From assembly GCF_000954115.1 (NCBI RefSeq), contig NZ_CP010797.1, positions 4,588,001-4,652,000 on the forward strand: 64,000 bases of DNA. The letters are read 5' to 3'. This DNA is from Rhodococcus sp. B7740. Lineage in GTDB: Bacteria > Actinomycetota > Actinomycetes > Mycobacteriales > Mycobacteriaceae. How positions within the stretch are numbered: position 1 is the stretch's first letter; each line of letters begins with the position of its first letter. Made by a program: the position numbers and the translations under genes. Under the pieces are notes generated by a model. That model worked only from the letters and a program-made list of their open reading frames with translations, was not told the origin of the DNA and did not search any database. Shown here piece by piece: positions 26,793-35,437 of the stretch.

Positions 26793-27653
26793 ATGACCAC
26801 TCTGGAACAGACCGCAACTCTCACTCTCGACAAGCTCGGCCCGAGCTTCGGTGCCGAGGTCATCGGCCTCGACGTCGCGTCGGCGTCGGACAGCCAGATT
26901 CACGCCGTACGACGAGCCCTCGTCGAACACAAGGTTCTCGTGTTGCGTGGACAGACGCTCGACGACGCGGGCCACATCGATTTCGGCCGCAGGCTCGGTG
27001 ACCTCACCGCAGGTCACCCGGTGCACGACAGCGGTCACGTCGCCCCCGAGGTCTACGCCCTCGACAGCCAGGACAACGGATTCGCCGACGTCTGGCACAC
27101 CGACGTCACGTTCATGGAACGCCCGCCGATGGGCTCGATCCTGCGTCCCGTCGTCCTACCGCCGCACGGTGGCGACACCAATTGGGCCGACAGTCAGCTC
27201 GCCTACGAATCCCTGTCCGCACCGGTCCGCCGAATGATCGACGGGCTCACGGCAATGCACGACGGCAACCGCGAGTTCGGTTACTACCTCGCGCATAAGC
27301 GCGGCGGAAAAGGCAACGTGTGGGACGGCAAGGAGGTCACCGCGCTGGTCCCCGTCGAACATCCGGTCGTGCGGGTCCATCCGGAAACCGGCCGCAAGGG
27401 GCTGTTCGTCAACCCGGGTTTCACCTCCCACATCGTGGGTGTGTCGGAGGCCGAGAGCCGCGGAATCCTGGACCTGCTGTACGCGCACCTGACCAAGCCC
27501 GAACACATCGTGCGGCACCGCTGGCGCTTGGGTGATCTGGTGCTGTGGGACAACCGCAGCACCTCGCACTACGCCAATCGCGACTACGGCACCGAGCACC
27601 GCAAGATGCACCGCATCACGTTGCGAGGAGACATTCCCGTCGGACCCCGCTAG
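26793..27653 (+). CDS. TauD-type Fe(II)/2-oxoglutarate dioxygenase
   Basis: A 286-residue cupin-fold dioxygenase. The iron triad is His102-x-Asp104 in WHTDVTF and His259 in STSHYAN; Arg270 should bind the 2-oxoglutarate carboxylate. Relatives release sulfite from taurine, alkylsulfonates or alkyl sulfates (TauD, AtsK, Rv3406). The Cys-rich leader peptide 104 nt upstream supports a role in sulfur acquisition. No transporter gene is attached. GAGGACAC precedes the ATG. Confidence 0.9.
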   Translation: MTTLEQTATLTLDKLGPSFGAEVIGLDVASASDSQIHAVRRALVEHKVLVLRGQTLDDAGHIDFGRRLGDLTAGHPVHDSGHVAPEVYALDSQDNGFADVWHTDVTFMERPPMGSILRPVVLPPHGGDTNWADSQLAYESLSAPVRRMIDGLTAMHDGNREFGYYLAHKRGGKGNVWDGKEVTALVPVEHPVVRVHPETGRKGLFVNPGFTSHIVGVSEAESRGILDLLYAHLTKPEHIVRHRWRLGDLVLWDNRSTSHYANRDYGTEHRKMHRITLRGDIPVGPR

Positions 27654-27687
27654 TGCCCGGCCCGTCGGATCGAGGAAGATTGGCCGC

Positions 27688-28215
27688 ATGGCGTCGTGGA
27701 GTGAACGTAGGCAGCAGTGGGTCGACAGTCGTGAGGAAGCGCGCAACAACGCGTCCAAGGCGGCTGCCGACTCCGGCGAGCAGCGTCCGCCCAACGCGTG
27801 GCCGTTCATCCTCGCCGTCGGCGTCGTCGTGGTGTTGCTCGTCGGCATCTTCGCGGCCTCGAAGTTCGCACCTGCCGAGGACAACGTGACGCAGGCCCAG
27901 TTGCTCACCGACGCCGTCGACGGATTCCTCGAGGCACAGAACACCGGCGACGCAGACTTGCTGCGCCAGAACACCTGCTTCGATCAGGTCGAGCGCCTCG
28001 TTCCGGGCGACGATGCGCAATACCGAACCGATCGAGCAGGCGAGGTCGAGCGGAACGGCGAGACGTCCATCGACGGGGTGCCCTCCGACTATCAGGTCAA
28101 CGGCGACCGCGGAATGGTCACGGTCCCGCTGAAGGAAGAGAAATCCGGAGCGCAGACCGACGACGTGTGGAAGTTCCTCCGCGTCGACGACAAGTGGCTG
28201 GTGTGCAATGTCTGA
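27688..28215 (+). CDS. Single-pass membrane protein with NTF2-like extracytoplasmic domain
   Basis: A 175-residue protein: a charged N-terminus (SWSERRQQWVDSREEARN), one membrane helix at about 38-56, and an outer domain LLTDAVDGFLEAQNTGDADLLRQNTCFDQ that ends in DKWLVCNV. The two Cys may form a disulfide. The same plan and the same C-terminal W-x-VCN ending occur in the protein at 10375-11166, so they look like paralogues. Function is unknown. It lies between a sulfur dioxygenase and a rhodanese gene, 34 bp after the former. Confidence 0.78.
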   Translation: MASWSERRQQWVDSREEARNNASKAAADSGEQRPPNAWPFILAVGVVVVLLVGIFAASKFAPAEDNVTQAQLLTDAVDGFLEAQNTGDADLLRQNTCFDQVERLVPGDDAQYRTDRAGEVERNGETSIDGVPSDYQVNGDRGMVTVPLKEEKSGAQTDDVWKFLRVDDKWLVCNV

Positions 28216-28260
28216 TCTCGGTATGTGTGACGTAACGGCAAGTGACGGAAGGCTGATCCA

Positions 28261-28674
28261 GTGACCTACGCAGGTGACATAACCCCGGAAGCTGCCTGGG
28301 AGTTGTTGCAGAACAACCCCGAGGCCGTGCTCGTGGACGTTCGTACGCGCGCCGAGTGGCAGTACGTCGGAGTTCCGGACACCTCCGGCATCGACCGCCC
28401 GACGCACCTGATCGAGTGGGTCAGCTTCCCCGACGGTGCCCGGAACGCCAACTTCGTCGACGATCTCAAAGCCGCAGGCGTGGACGGCGATCGACCGGTG
28501 GTGTTCCTGTGCCGCTCCGGTCAGCGATCCGTCGGAGCCGCCGAGGCCGCGACGGCAGCGGGCATCGGTCCGTCCTACAACGTGCTCGACGGCTTCGAAG
28601 GCGCCACCGACGCCGACGGCCACCGCGGAGCCACGGGTTGGCGTGCGGTCGGGTTGCCGTGGAGGCAGTCGTGA
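28261..28674 (+). CDS. Rhodanese-like sulfurtransferase
   Basis: A 137-residue single rhodanese domain. The active loop is FLCRSGQRS with Cys84 that would carry a persulfide; LVDVRTRAEWQYVGVPD is the family CH2A region. The gene corresponds to Rv0390 and its stop overlaps the GTG of metZ (GTGA), so both are translated together. A role in delivering sulfane sulfur to the MetZ reaction is plausible but unproven. Confidence 0.92.
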   Translation: MTYAGDITPEAAWELLQNNPEAVLVDVRTRAEWQYVGVPDTSGIDRPTHLIEWVSFPDGARNANFVDDLKAAGVDGDRPVVFLCRSGQRSVGAAEAATAAGIGPSYNVLDGFEGATDADGHRGATGWRAVGLPWRQS

Positions 28675-29894
28675 CGAACCTTCCCAAAGGCGGCGGATTC
28701 GACAAGCCCTTGCCCGAGGGCGTGGGTCAGGGAACGCTGGGAGTGCGCGGCGGCCTAATGCGATCGGGCTTCGACGAGAACGCCGAAGCCCTCTATCTCT
28801 CTTCGGGTTTCGTGTACGAGAGTGCCGGTGCGGCCGAGCAGGCGTTCACCGGTGAGATCGATCATTTCGTGTACTCGCGCTACGGCAACCCGACGGTCAA
28901 GATGTTCGAGGAACGGCTGCGGCTGATCGAGGGTGCCGAGGCATGCTTCGGGACCTCGAGCGGAATGTCCGCGGTGTTCACGGCGTTGGGTGCATTGCTG
29001 AAGGCCGGTGACCGGTTGGTCGCTGCGCGTAGTCTTTTCGGGTCGTGCTTCGTGGTGTGCAACGAGATTCTGCCGCGGTGGGGAGTAGAGACCGTCTTCG
29101 TCGACGGCGAAGACCTCGAGCAGTGGGAGCAGGCGCTGTCGGTGCCGACCACGGCGGTGTTCTTCGAGACCCCGTCCAATCCGATGCAGTCGTTGGTCGA
29201 CGTCAGGCGCGTCTCCGAACTGGCTCATGCGGCCGGCGCAACGGTGGTGCTGGACAATGTGTTCGCGACGCCGCTGCTGCAGCGCAGCCTCGAACTCGGT
29301 GCCGACGTGGTCGTGTACTCGGGTACCAAGCACATCGACGGGCAGGGGCGGGTTCTCGGCGGTGCCATCCTCGGCTCGAAGGAGTACATCGAAGGACCGG
29401 TGCAGACTCTGATGCGACACACCGGCCCGGCGCTGAGCCCGTTCAACGCCTGGACGTTGCTCAAGGGCTTGGAGACGATGCCGGTGCGGGTGCGGCATTC
29501 GGTGAAATCGGCGCTGCAGATCGCCGAGTTCCTCGAAGGCCATCAGGCGGTCAGATGGGTCAAATATCCTTTCCTGCAGTCGCATCCGCAGTACGAGCTG
29601 GCGAAGTCGCAGATGTCGGGCGGCGGTACCGTCGTGACGTTCGAGCTCGACGCTCCCGAGGGCGAGGGCAAGAAGCGTGCCTTCGAGGTGCTCGACGCAT
29701 TGCGCATCGTCGACATCTCCAACAACCTCGGCGACTCGAAGACACTGATCACCCATCCGGCGACCACCACGCACCGCGCGATGGGGCCGGAAGGCCGTGC
29801 GGCAGTGGGCATCACCGACGGCGTCGTACGCATCTCGATCGGTCTCGAAGACACCGAGGACCTGATCGGGGATCTGGATCAGGCGCTGAAGTAG
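28671..29894 (+). CDS. metZ: O-succinylhomoserine sulfhydrylase
   Basis: A 407-residue Cys/Met-metabolism PLP enzyme that makes homocysteine from O-succinylhomoserine and sulfide. Motifs: YLSSGFVYESA, YSRYGNPTVKMFEERL, FGTSSGMSAVFTAL, and the PLP Lys in YSGTKHIDGQGRVLGG. SNNLGDSKTLITHPATTTH is the C-terminal signature. GGAGG precedes the GTG at 28671, which overlaps the rhodanese stop. It corresponds to Rv0391. Confidence 0.95.
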   Translation: MTNLPKGGGFDKPLPEGVGQGTLGVRGGLMRSGFDENAEALYLSSGFVYESAGAAEQAFTGEIDHFVYSRYGNPTVKMFEERLRLIEGAEACFGTSSGMSAVFTALGALLKAGDRLVAARSLFGSCFVVCNEILPRWGVETVFVDGEDLEQWEQALSVPTTAVFFETPSNPMQSLVDVRRVSELAHAAGATVVLDNVFATPLLQRSLELGADVVVYSGTKHIDGQGRVLGGAILGSKEYIEGPVQTLMRHTGPALSPFNAWTLLKGLETMPVRVRHSVKSALQIAEFLEGHQAVRWVKYPFLQSHPQYELAKSQMSGGGTVVTFELDAPEGEGKKRAFEVLDALRIVDISNNLGDSKTLITHPATTTHRAMGPEGRAAVGITDGVVRISIGLEDTEDLIGDLDQALK

Positions 29895-29900
29895 TCGGTG

Positions 29901-30842
29901 TCAGAGTGTCACCGGTACCGGTTTGTCGATGAGGGAGTAGTGCGCGGCATCGCCTGCAACCACTCGGCTTCTCTCACCCTTCGGGTGTACCGGCACGTCG
30001 CCCGCCAAGGTGATGCGTTCGAGGCGACGGTACTGATCGTCCCAGTCGGCGACGGCGTAGTGCTGGGTGGCACGGTTGTCCCAGATGGCCACGTCGCCGA
30101 GGCTCCAGGTCCAGCGAACAGTGTTCTCCAGCTTGGTCACTCGATTCTGTAGGAGATCGAACAGCGTCTGCGACTCCTTGGTCGACAATCCGATGAAGTT
30201 CTTCACGAAGTGACCGAGTAGCAGAGTCTTCTCGCCGGTCTCGGGGTGTACGCGGACGACTGGGTGTTCGGTCTCGAAGTATGTGGACTGGAACTCCTTT
30301 CGGTACTCCTCGGTCTTGTCGTTCCTGATCTTCTCTGCAGCAGTCGCCGAGTAGTCGTAGTTGTTCGAGTGCGTGGCCCAGAGGTTGTCCACCAACGCCT
30401 TCAGTGAATCCGGCAGCTGAGCGTAGGCGGCGGTCTGTGAGGCCCAGGTGGTGTTCCCGCCGTATTCCGGGAGGCTGACCGCACGCAGGATCGAGGCCTT
30501 CGGGATGCGATCGACGAACGTCACGTCCGAATGCCAGCTGTTGGCCTTACCGTATTCGGAGTCGATGGCCAGTGTCCTGGTGCCACGGGAGGTCACCGTC
30601 GGGTGCGGGGTGGTCGGCGACCCGAGCAATTCGGCGAACGCATACTGGCTTTCGTCGTCGAGATGGTGCTGGCCGCCGAAGAAGATGACCTTGTGCTCGA
30701 GCAGAGCCCGACGAACGAACTGGACAGTGTCGGCATCGAGATCGCCGCCGAGTCGCACGCCCTCGATGCGGGCACCGAGGTTGCCGCCGATCTTGATCGC
30801 ACGCAGAGCTGTCATATTCTCGGCAAGAGTGTCCACCGACAT
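29901..30842 (-). CDS. TauD-type dioxygenase (second copy)
   Basis: A 313-residue Fe(II)/2-oxoglutarate dioxygenase. The triad is His104-x-Asp106 in WHSDVTF and His261 in ATQHYAV; the C-terminal Arg in YRRLERITL should hold 2-oxoglutarate. It is about one third identical by eye to the copy at 26793 and longer. AAAGG precedes the ATG at 30842. It is convergent with metZ (6-bp gap). Likely acts on a sulfonate, sulfate ester or similar substrate; other 2OG substrates cannot be excluded. A tandem repeat lies upstream. Confidence 0.88.
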   Translation of the reverse strand: MSVDTLAENMTALRAIKIGGNLGARIEGVRLGGDLDADTVQFVRRALLEHKVIFFGGQHHLDDESQYAFAELLGSPTTPHPTVTSRGTRTLAIDSEYGKANSWHSDVTFVDRIPKASILRAVSLPEYGGNTTWASQTAAYAQLPDSLKALVDNLWATHSNNYDYSATAAEKIRNDKTEEYRKEFQSTYFETEHPVVRVHPETGEKTLLLGHFVKNFIGLSTKESQTLFDLLQNRVTKLENTVRWTWSLGDVAIWDNRATQHYAVADWDDQYRRLERITLAGDVPVHPKGERSRVVAGDAAHYSLIDKPVPVTL

Positions 30843-30949
30843 GTCGATACCTTTCGCTGGTCGAAGACTGCCCGAATCACACTGGCGCAGTCCGTAATTC
30901 AACAAGCTGACCACTGTCGATCGTGGATGTACACAGTTCGATTCACCGT

Positions 30950-30991
30950 GATCTCAACACCACGATCTCGACACCAGGATCTCGACACCAC
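30950..30991. repeat. Tandem 14-bp repeat, three units
   Basis: Three head-to-tail units with consensus GATCTCGACACCAC (30950-30963, 30964-30977, 30978-30991), differing at two positions in all. They lie about 110-150 bp upstream of the second TauD-type gene and just beyond the end of the isochorismate synthase gene. Too few and too short for CRISPR; could be an operator array. Confidence 0.8.
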
Positions 30992-31021
30992 GATCGATCG
31001 GTAGCGGTGTACGGGTGGACG

Positions 31022-32095
31022 TCAGTGCTCGAATACGCTGAGAACGGTGCGGAACTTGGCCGTGGTCTCGTCCAGCTCGGCGTCGGGGTCGGAATCCGCG
31101 ACGATGCCCCCACCTGCCGTGGCCGTTCCCGAAAGTCCGTCTGCCGAGAGCTCGATACAGCGGATCGTCACCATCCACTCGCCGTCGCCGCTGCCGTCGG
31201 TCCAGCCGACCGCTCCGGCGTAGAAGCCGCGGGAGCCCTCGACGTCTGCGATCGCCGCCATCGCTGCCGCTCGGGGGACACCGGCGACAGCAGCGGTGGG
31301 GTGCAGTGCCAGCGCGAGGTCGAGCGCCGAGGTCTCGGGGTCGGCCAAGGTGCCGACGATCGGCGTCGACAGGTGCCACAGCTGCGGAGTGCTGCTGAGC
31401 TGTGGCGACTCGGGCACCTCCAGCGTCTCGCAGAACGGCGTCAACGCAGCCCGGATCTCGTCGACGACGAAGCGATGTTCGGCCTGATCCTTCGCACTGG
31501 CCGCCAACGCCGCGGAGATGCGCGCTTCCTCGTCGGGGTCGGTCGATCGTGCGGCCGTTCCGGCGAACGGATGGCAGGTGACGATGTTGCCGCGCTTGCG
31601 AACCAACAGTTCCGGGCTCGCGCCGACGATGTGCCTACCCCGATGCGTGGCGGGGGACAGGTCCGCCAGGAAGCCGTTGCCCATCGGATCGCGTGAGACC
31701 AGAGCGCTGAGCACCGAGGCAGCGTCGATCGGGGAATCCGCCGTCACTTCGATGGCCCGCGCGAGGACGATCTTCTCGGCCACACCGGCTTTCAGCTGCT
31801 CGACGACATCCCGCACTCGCTGCACGTGCACGTCGGGATCGGGAATCTGTCGTGCGACGGTCACCTCGGGCAACGGCGGTTGAGCATCGACCGTCGACCA
31901 GGGTCCGTCGAGGCGGTAGAACTCCTCCGGCTCGATCAGGGCGGTGGCGTCGGACATGTCGAAAGGGATTGCGCCGACGACATTTCGGCCGTCCCGCACC
32001 GCAGCGACCGCGTCGGCGATATCGGGAAACGCGTGCCGGACACCCAGCCCGACGACGTGGTGATCATGGCGGGACAGAACGAATTCGAGAGTCAT
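31022..32095 (-). CDS. Isochorismate synthase
   Basis: A 357-residue chorismate-utilising enzyme. Motifs are KIVLARAIEV, FLADLSP... with GASPELLVRKRG, CHPFAGTAARS, HPTAAVAGVPRAAA and EGSRGFYAGAVGW, which together mark the MenF/EntC/DhbC group that isomerises chorismate to isochorismate. The product can go to menaquinone or catechol siderophores. No men or ent gene is adjacent, so the pathway is undecided. The ATG at 32095 overlaps the stop of the HAD gene by one base, so the two are co-translated. Confidence 0.9.
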   Translation of the reverse strand: MTLEFVLSRHDHHVVGLGVRHAFPDIADAVAAVRDGRNVVGAIPFDMSDATALIEPEEFYRLDGPWSTVDAQPPLPEVTVARQIPDPDVHVQRVRDVVEQLKAGVAEKIVLARAIEVTADSPIDAASVLSALVSRDPMGNGFLADLSPATHRGRHIVGASPELLVRKRGNIVTCHPFAGTAARSTDPDEEARISAALAASAKDQAEHRFVVDEIRAALTPFCETLEVPESPQLSSTPQLWHLSTPIVGTLADPETSALDLALALHPTAAVAGVPRAAAMAAIADVEGSRGFYAGAVGWTDGSGDGEWMVTIRCIELSADGLSGTATAGGGIVADSDPDAELDETTAKFRTVLSVFEH

Positions 32096-32892
32096 CAGAA
32101 CGGGTTCTGCGTGCGGCCCACCAGGTCTGCGACGGAATCGAGAACTTTGGTCGGCCGGTACGGGTACTGCTCGACGGACTGGACCGTCGAGATCCCGGTG
32201 AGGACCAGGATGGTCTGCAGTCCGGCTTCCAGGCCCGAGAGCACGTCGGTGTCCATCCGGTCGCCGATCATCAGCGTGTTCTCGGAATGTCCGCCGATCG
32301 CGCGCAGGGCCGACCGCATCATCAATGCGTTGGGCTTGCCGACGTAGTACGGCTCCTTACCGGTGGCCTTGGTGATCAGCGCGGCCACCGAACCGGTGGC
32401 GGGCAGTGACCCCTCACGGGACGGGCCGGTGGCATCGGGGTTGGTTGCGATGAAGCGCGAACCCCTCTCGACGAGACGAATGGCGGTGGTGATGGCCTCG
32501 AACGAGTACGTCCGGGTCTCGCCGAGCACCACGTAATCGGGGCTGGAGTCGGTGAGGGTGTAGCCGATGTCGTGCAGGGCGGTGGTCAGACCCGACTCGC
32601 CGACGACGTAGGCGCTACCACCGGGCCGCTGATTGCCCAGGAACGTCGCGGTGGCGAGGGCGGAGGTCCAGATCGACTTCTCCGGAATGTCCAGACCGGT
32701 GAATGCGAGACGCGCGCGCAGGTCACGGGGGGTGCGAATCGAATTGTTGGTCAGCACGATGAACGGGATCTCGTTGGCCTGCAGCTCGGCGAGGAACGTG
32801 TCGGCACCGGGGATCAGGTGATCCTCGTGGACGAGCACGCCGTCCATATCCATCAGGTACGTCCACTGCTGAGGCTTCTCGGTTTCGCTCAC
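32095..32892 (-). CDS. HAD-superfamily IIA hydrolase (NagD-like phosphatase)
   Basis: A 265-residue phosphatase. Motif I is LMDMDGVLV with the nucleophile Asp15 and Asp17; motif II is FIVLTNNS; motif III Lys is in VGKPNALMM; motif IV is LMIGDRMDTDVLSG. The C2 cap type fits the NagD/AraL subgroup of nucleotide or sugar phosphatases. It is followed immediately by isochorismate synthase. The start is GTG 32892. Confidence 0.9.
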   Translation of the reverse strand: MSETEKPQQWTYLMDMDGVLVHEDHLIPGADTFLAELQANEIPFIVLTNNSIRTPRDLRARLAFTGLDIPEKSIWTSALATATFLGNQRPGGSAYVVGESGLTTALHDIGYTLTDSSPDYVVLGETRTYSFEAITTAIRLVERGSRFIATNPDATGPSREGSLPATGSVAALITKATGKEPYYVGKPNALMMRSALRAIGGHSENTLMIGDRMDTDVLSGLEAGLQTILVLTGISTVQSVEQYPYRPTKVLDSVADLVGRTQNPF

Positions 32893-32940
32893 CCATCCAT
32901 TGTGAACTACGGCGGTCGCACCGAAGGCGCGACTACGGTA

Positions 32941-33279
32941 CTAACTCGCCTGCAGTTCCTCCGCACGCCGGGAGTTGGCTCGGTGCTGTTGTCGCTCCCG
33001 GGCTGTCGTTCCGCCCCAGACTCCGAACGGTTCGTTGGCGGCCAGTGCGAATCGTCGGCACTCGTCGATGACCCCGCAGCCCGCGCACACCTGCTTCGCG
33101 CGGTCCTCCCGTGCGCGGCGAGCCGAGCGGCCTTCGCCGGACGGGGAGAAGAAGATCTCCGAGTCCTGGCCGCGGCACAGTGCGTCGACCTGCCAATCCC
33201 AGGATTCGGTGGTGGAGGAGATTCTGCGTTCGATCATGGCGATTGCGGTGTTCTTCGACGTGGCAGAGTTGTTCGGCAT
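32941..33279 (-). CDS. WhiB-family Fe-S transcription factor
   Basis: A 112-residue Wbl protein. The four cluster ligands are Cys35 (ALCRG), Cys65, Cys68 and Cys74 (CAGCGVIDEC), followed by the GVWGG turn at 86-90 and a basic tail. WhiB proteins hold a [4Fe-4S] cluster that senses O2, NO or redox state and bind the primary sigma factor. The spacing and acidic/basic patches are closest to the WhiB3 type by eye, but subgroup assignment is uncertain. Confidence 0.9.
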   Translation of the reverse strand: MPNNSATSKNTAIAMIERRISSTTESWDWQVDALCRGQDSEIFFSPSGEGRSARRAREDRAKQVCAGCGVIDECRRFALAANEPFGVWGGTTARERQQHRANSRRAEELQAS

Positions 33280-33483
33280 CGTGGCGACCCATTCCTTTCG
33301 TCGACGCTGCGCGAGACCCGGCCCGCACAGAACGATTCGCTACCGAAAAGGCTCGCCGGGTCGATGGTGCGACGCAATGATTGAAATCAGGCTGATTCGA
33401 GGGGCTGCAGTCGGTGCGTTGTCGACGGCTGCGGAGTGTTTGCAGCATCGCCGGGCCGTGGGGATTCGTGGCAAGGTGCAGAT

Positions 33484-34839
33484 ATGACTCGGCCGCTCAG
33501 GTTCTCCGCATTCGTCATGAACACCACCTCTCATATCGTGCACGGTGCGTGGCGCAAGCCGGAAGCGGAGCAGTCCGACTTCTCCTCGTTGGATCATTGG
33601 GTGTCGTTGGCGAAACAACTCGAGCGAGGCAAGTTCGATTTCGTGTTCTTTGCCGATGTCGTGGGGCTGTACGACGACCATCGAGGTTCGTGGGAGAAGT
33701 TCGTCGAGTCCGGTTTGCAGATTCCCAGCAACGATCCCACCGTGATCGCGTCGGCGATCGCTTACGCGACAGAGCATCTCGGGATCGCCTTGACCTCGTC
33801 GATTCTGCAGGAGCATCCGTTCAACTTCGCGCGGAAGATGTCCACGCTCGATCACGCGTCCAACGGCCGTATCGCCTGGAACATCGTGACGAGCCTGTCA
33901 CCCAACGCTTGGCGCAACTTCGGCTACGGAGATCTGGCTCTGCACGAGGATCGATACGCCTGGGCGGACGAGTACGTCGACGTCGTGTACAAGCTGTGGG
34001 AGGGGTCGTGGGACGACGGAGCTCTGTTGCAGGACAAAGCATCCGGTCGACACGGTGATTTCTCGAAGGTGCACAAGATCGATCACGTCGGTGCGCGCTA
34101 CAGCGTCGAGGGCCCGCATCTCGTGGCTCCGTCTCCGCAGCGGACACCACTGTTGTTCCAGGCCGGATCGTCGCCGACGGGCCGACGCTTCGCTGCGCGC
34201 AACGCCGAGGCCCAGTTCATCGCCTCTCCCACACCCGAGGCCGCGCGCTCGCTCATCGCCGACACGCGCCGTCTGGTCGTCGAGGCAGGGAGGTCCCCCG
34301 GAGACCTCGAATTCTTCCAGGGTCTGTCGTTCGTCATCGGTAGTACCGAGAGCGAAGCTCGACGCAGAGAAGCGGAGTTGGACGAATACGTCGACGACGA
34401 GGCGATGATCGCGCACGCTGCGGGTGGGATCGGCATAGATCTGGGCTCCTACGATCTGGACACTCCGATCGGTCAGGTGCAGGGACAAGGCTCGCAGAGC
34501 ACGTTGGCGTGGCTCCGCGAGGCGATCACCGATCGAGAACCCACCGTTCGGGATCTGGCGCACATGCGGACTCGGAGCGGGCGGGTAGTGGGAACGCCGG
34601 AGTCCATCGCCGATCGTCTCGAACAGTGGCGCGACGCCGGCGTCGACGGGATCAACGTCATCAACTCGACGATCCCGGGCAGCTACCTGGAATTCATCGA
34701 ACATCTGATGCCGGTTCTTCGGCAACGCGGGCTGGCGCAACGGGAGTACGGCCGGGGCACCGTCCGAGCCAAACTCACCGGCCGGGACAGACTGCCCGCG
34801 TCGCATCCGGCTGCCCGATACCGGGGTGCCTTCAGCTGA
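33484..34839 (+). CDS. NtaA/DszA-type FMN monooxygenase
   Basis: A 451-residue luciferase-fold monooxygenase. Key parts: FSAFVMNTTSHIVHGAWRKP at the N-terminus, RGKFDFVFFADVVGLYDD, HPFNFARKMSTLDHASNGRIAWNIVTS, and the FMN contact LLFQAGSSPTGRRFAARNAE. This group (NtaA, SnaA, DszA, BdsA, XiaF) uses FMNH2 from a partner reductase to oxidise sulfones, sulfonates, aminopolyacids or aromatics. No reductase is adjacent. AAGGTG precedes the ATG at 33484. Confidence 0.88.
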   Translation: MTRPLRFSAFVMNTTSHIVHGAWRKPEAEQSDFSSLDHWVSLAKQLERGKFDFVFFADVVGLYDDHRGSWEKFVESGLQIPSNDPTVIASAIAYATEHLGIALTSSILQEHPFNFARKMSTLDHASNGRIAWNIVTSLSPNAWRNFGYGDLALHEDRYAWADEYVDVVYKLWEGSWDDGALLQDKASGRHGDFSKVHKIDHVGARYSVEGPHLVAPSPQRTPLLFQAGSSPTGRRFAARNAEAQFIASPTPEAARSLIADTRRLVVEAGRSPGDLEFFQGLSFVIGSTESEARRREAELDEYVDDEAMIAHAAGGIGIDLGSYDLDTPIGQVQGQGSQSTLAWLREAITDREPTVRDLAHMRTRSGRVVGTPESIADRLEQWRDAGVDGINVINSTIPGSYLEFIEHLMPVLRQRGLAQREYGRGTVRAKLTGRDRLPASHPAARYRGAFS

Positions 34840-34937
34840 TGCCAGGCCGATAGCCGAGTTCATCGTGATAGCACCCAAGGCAGTGACCCTGTTGTTGGCA
34901 GCCGCATAGACCCCCGTTGTACGACCGGAGTTTGCGT

Positions 34938-35276
34938 TCAGTCCGCACTGTTGGCGTTGTGCTCCAGGGCTGCAGCGACCCAGAACTCCAGTGCTGCTTC
35001 GATCGTCAGCGATGCAGCGTCGATGGTGATCCACCCTTGGCCCATCGACCGGTCTCGACCCATCACGGCGTGGTGTGCTCCCTCCCGCTGGAGATATTCG
35101 GGTTCGCGCACACCGTCGACACGAACCAGCAGCGCACGGCTGCCTGTGCCGACACACACCACCATCTTGTCTCGTACCAGGAAAGCCAGACCACCGAACA
35201 TCTTCTGCTCGCGCAGATTCGCTTCATCGGCGAGAGTGGCGCGGACGCGGTCTGCGAGTAGCTCGTCGTACGGCAT
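34938..35276 (-). CDS. TfoX N-terminal domain protein
   Basis: A 112-residue protein. KMFGGLAFLVRDKMVVCVG in the middle is the TfoX/Sxy N-terminal core, preceded by a helix starting PYDELLADRVRATL. Full TfoX proteins regulate competence in gammaproteobacteria, but stand-alone N-domains in actinobacteria have no assigned role. GGGAGG six nt before the ATG at 35276 fixes the start. It is flanked by gene-free stretches of about 100-160 bp. Confidence 0.88.
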   Translation of the reverse strand: MPYDELLADRVRATLADEANLREQKMFGGLAFLVRDKMVVCVGTGSRALLVRVDGVREPEYLQREGAHHAVMGRDRSMGQGWITIDAASLTIEAALEFWVAAALEHNANSAD

Positions 35277-35437
35277 GTGCTGCCTCCCCGGTGGTCGCTG
35301 CACTCATCGAAGACCCGTTCCGCATCGGACGCAACCGCGAATCACCCCGTGTGTGGACTGCTGTGTCGGTAGCAGGTTGTGCAGAAGCAGAGCGGTGTCC
35401 TCGAGGCAGTGCTGTGCCCTGAGACTGGTTCGGATCG

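Noticed and set aside
30950-30991. CRISPR array
   Set aside because: Units are 14 bp, tandem without spacers, and no cas genes are present.
33377-33487. 36-codon ORF ending in an ATGA overlap with the monooxygenase gene, considered as a leader peptide
   Set aside because: It has one Cys and no VD-x-CR core, and no good ribosome-binding site.
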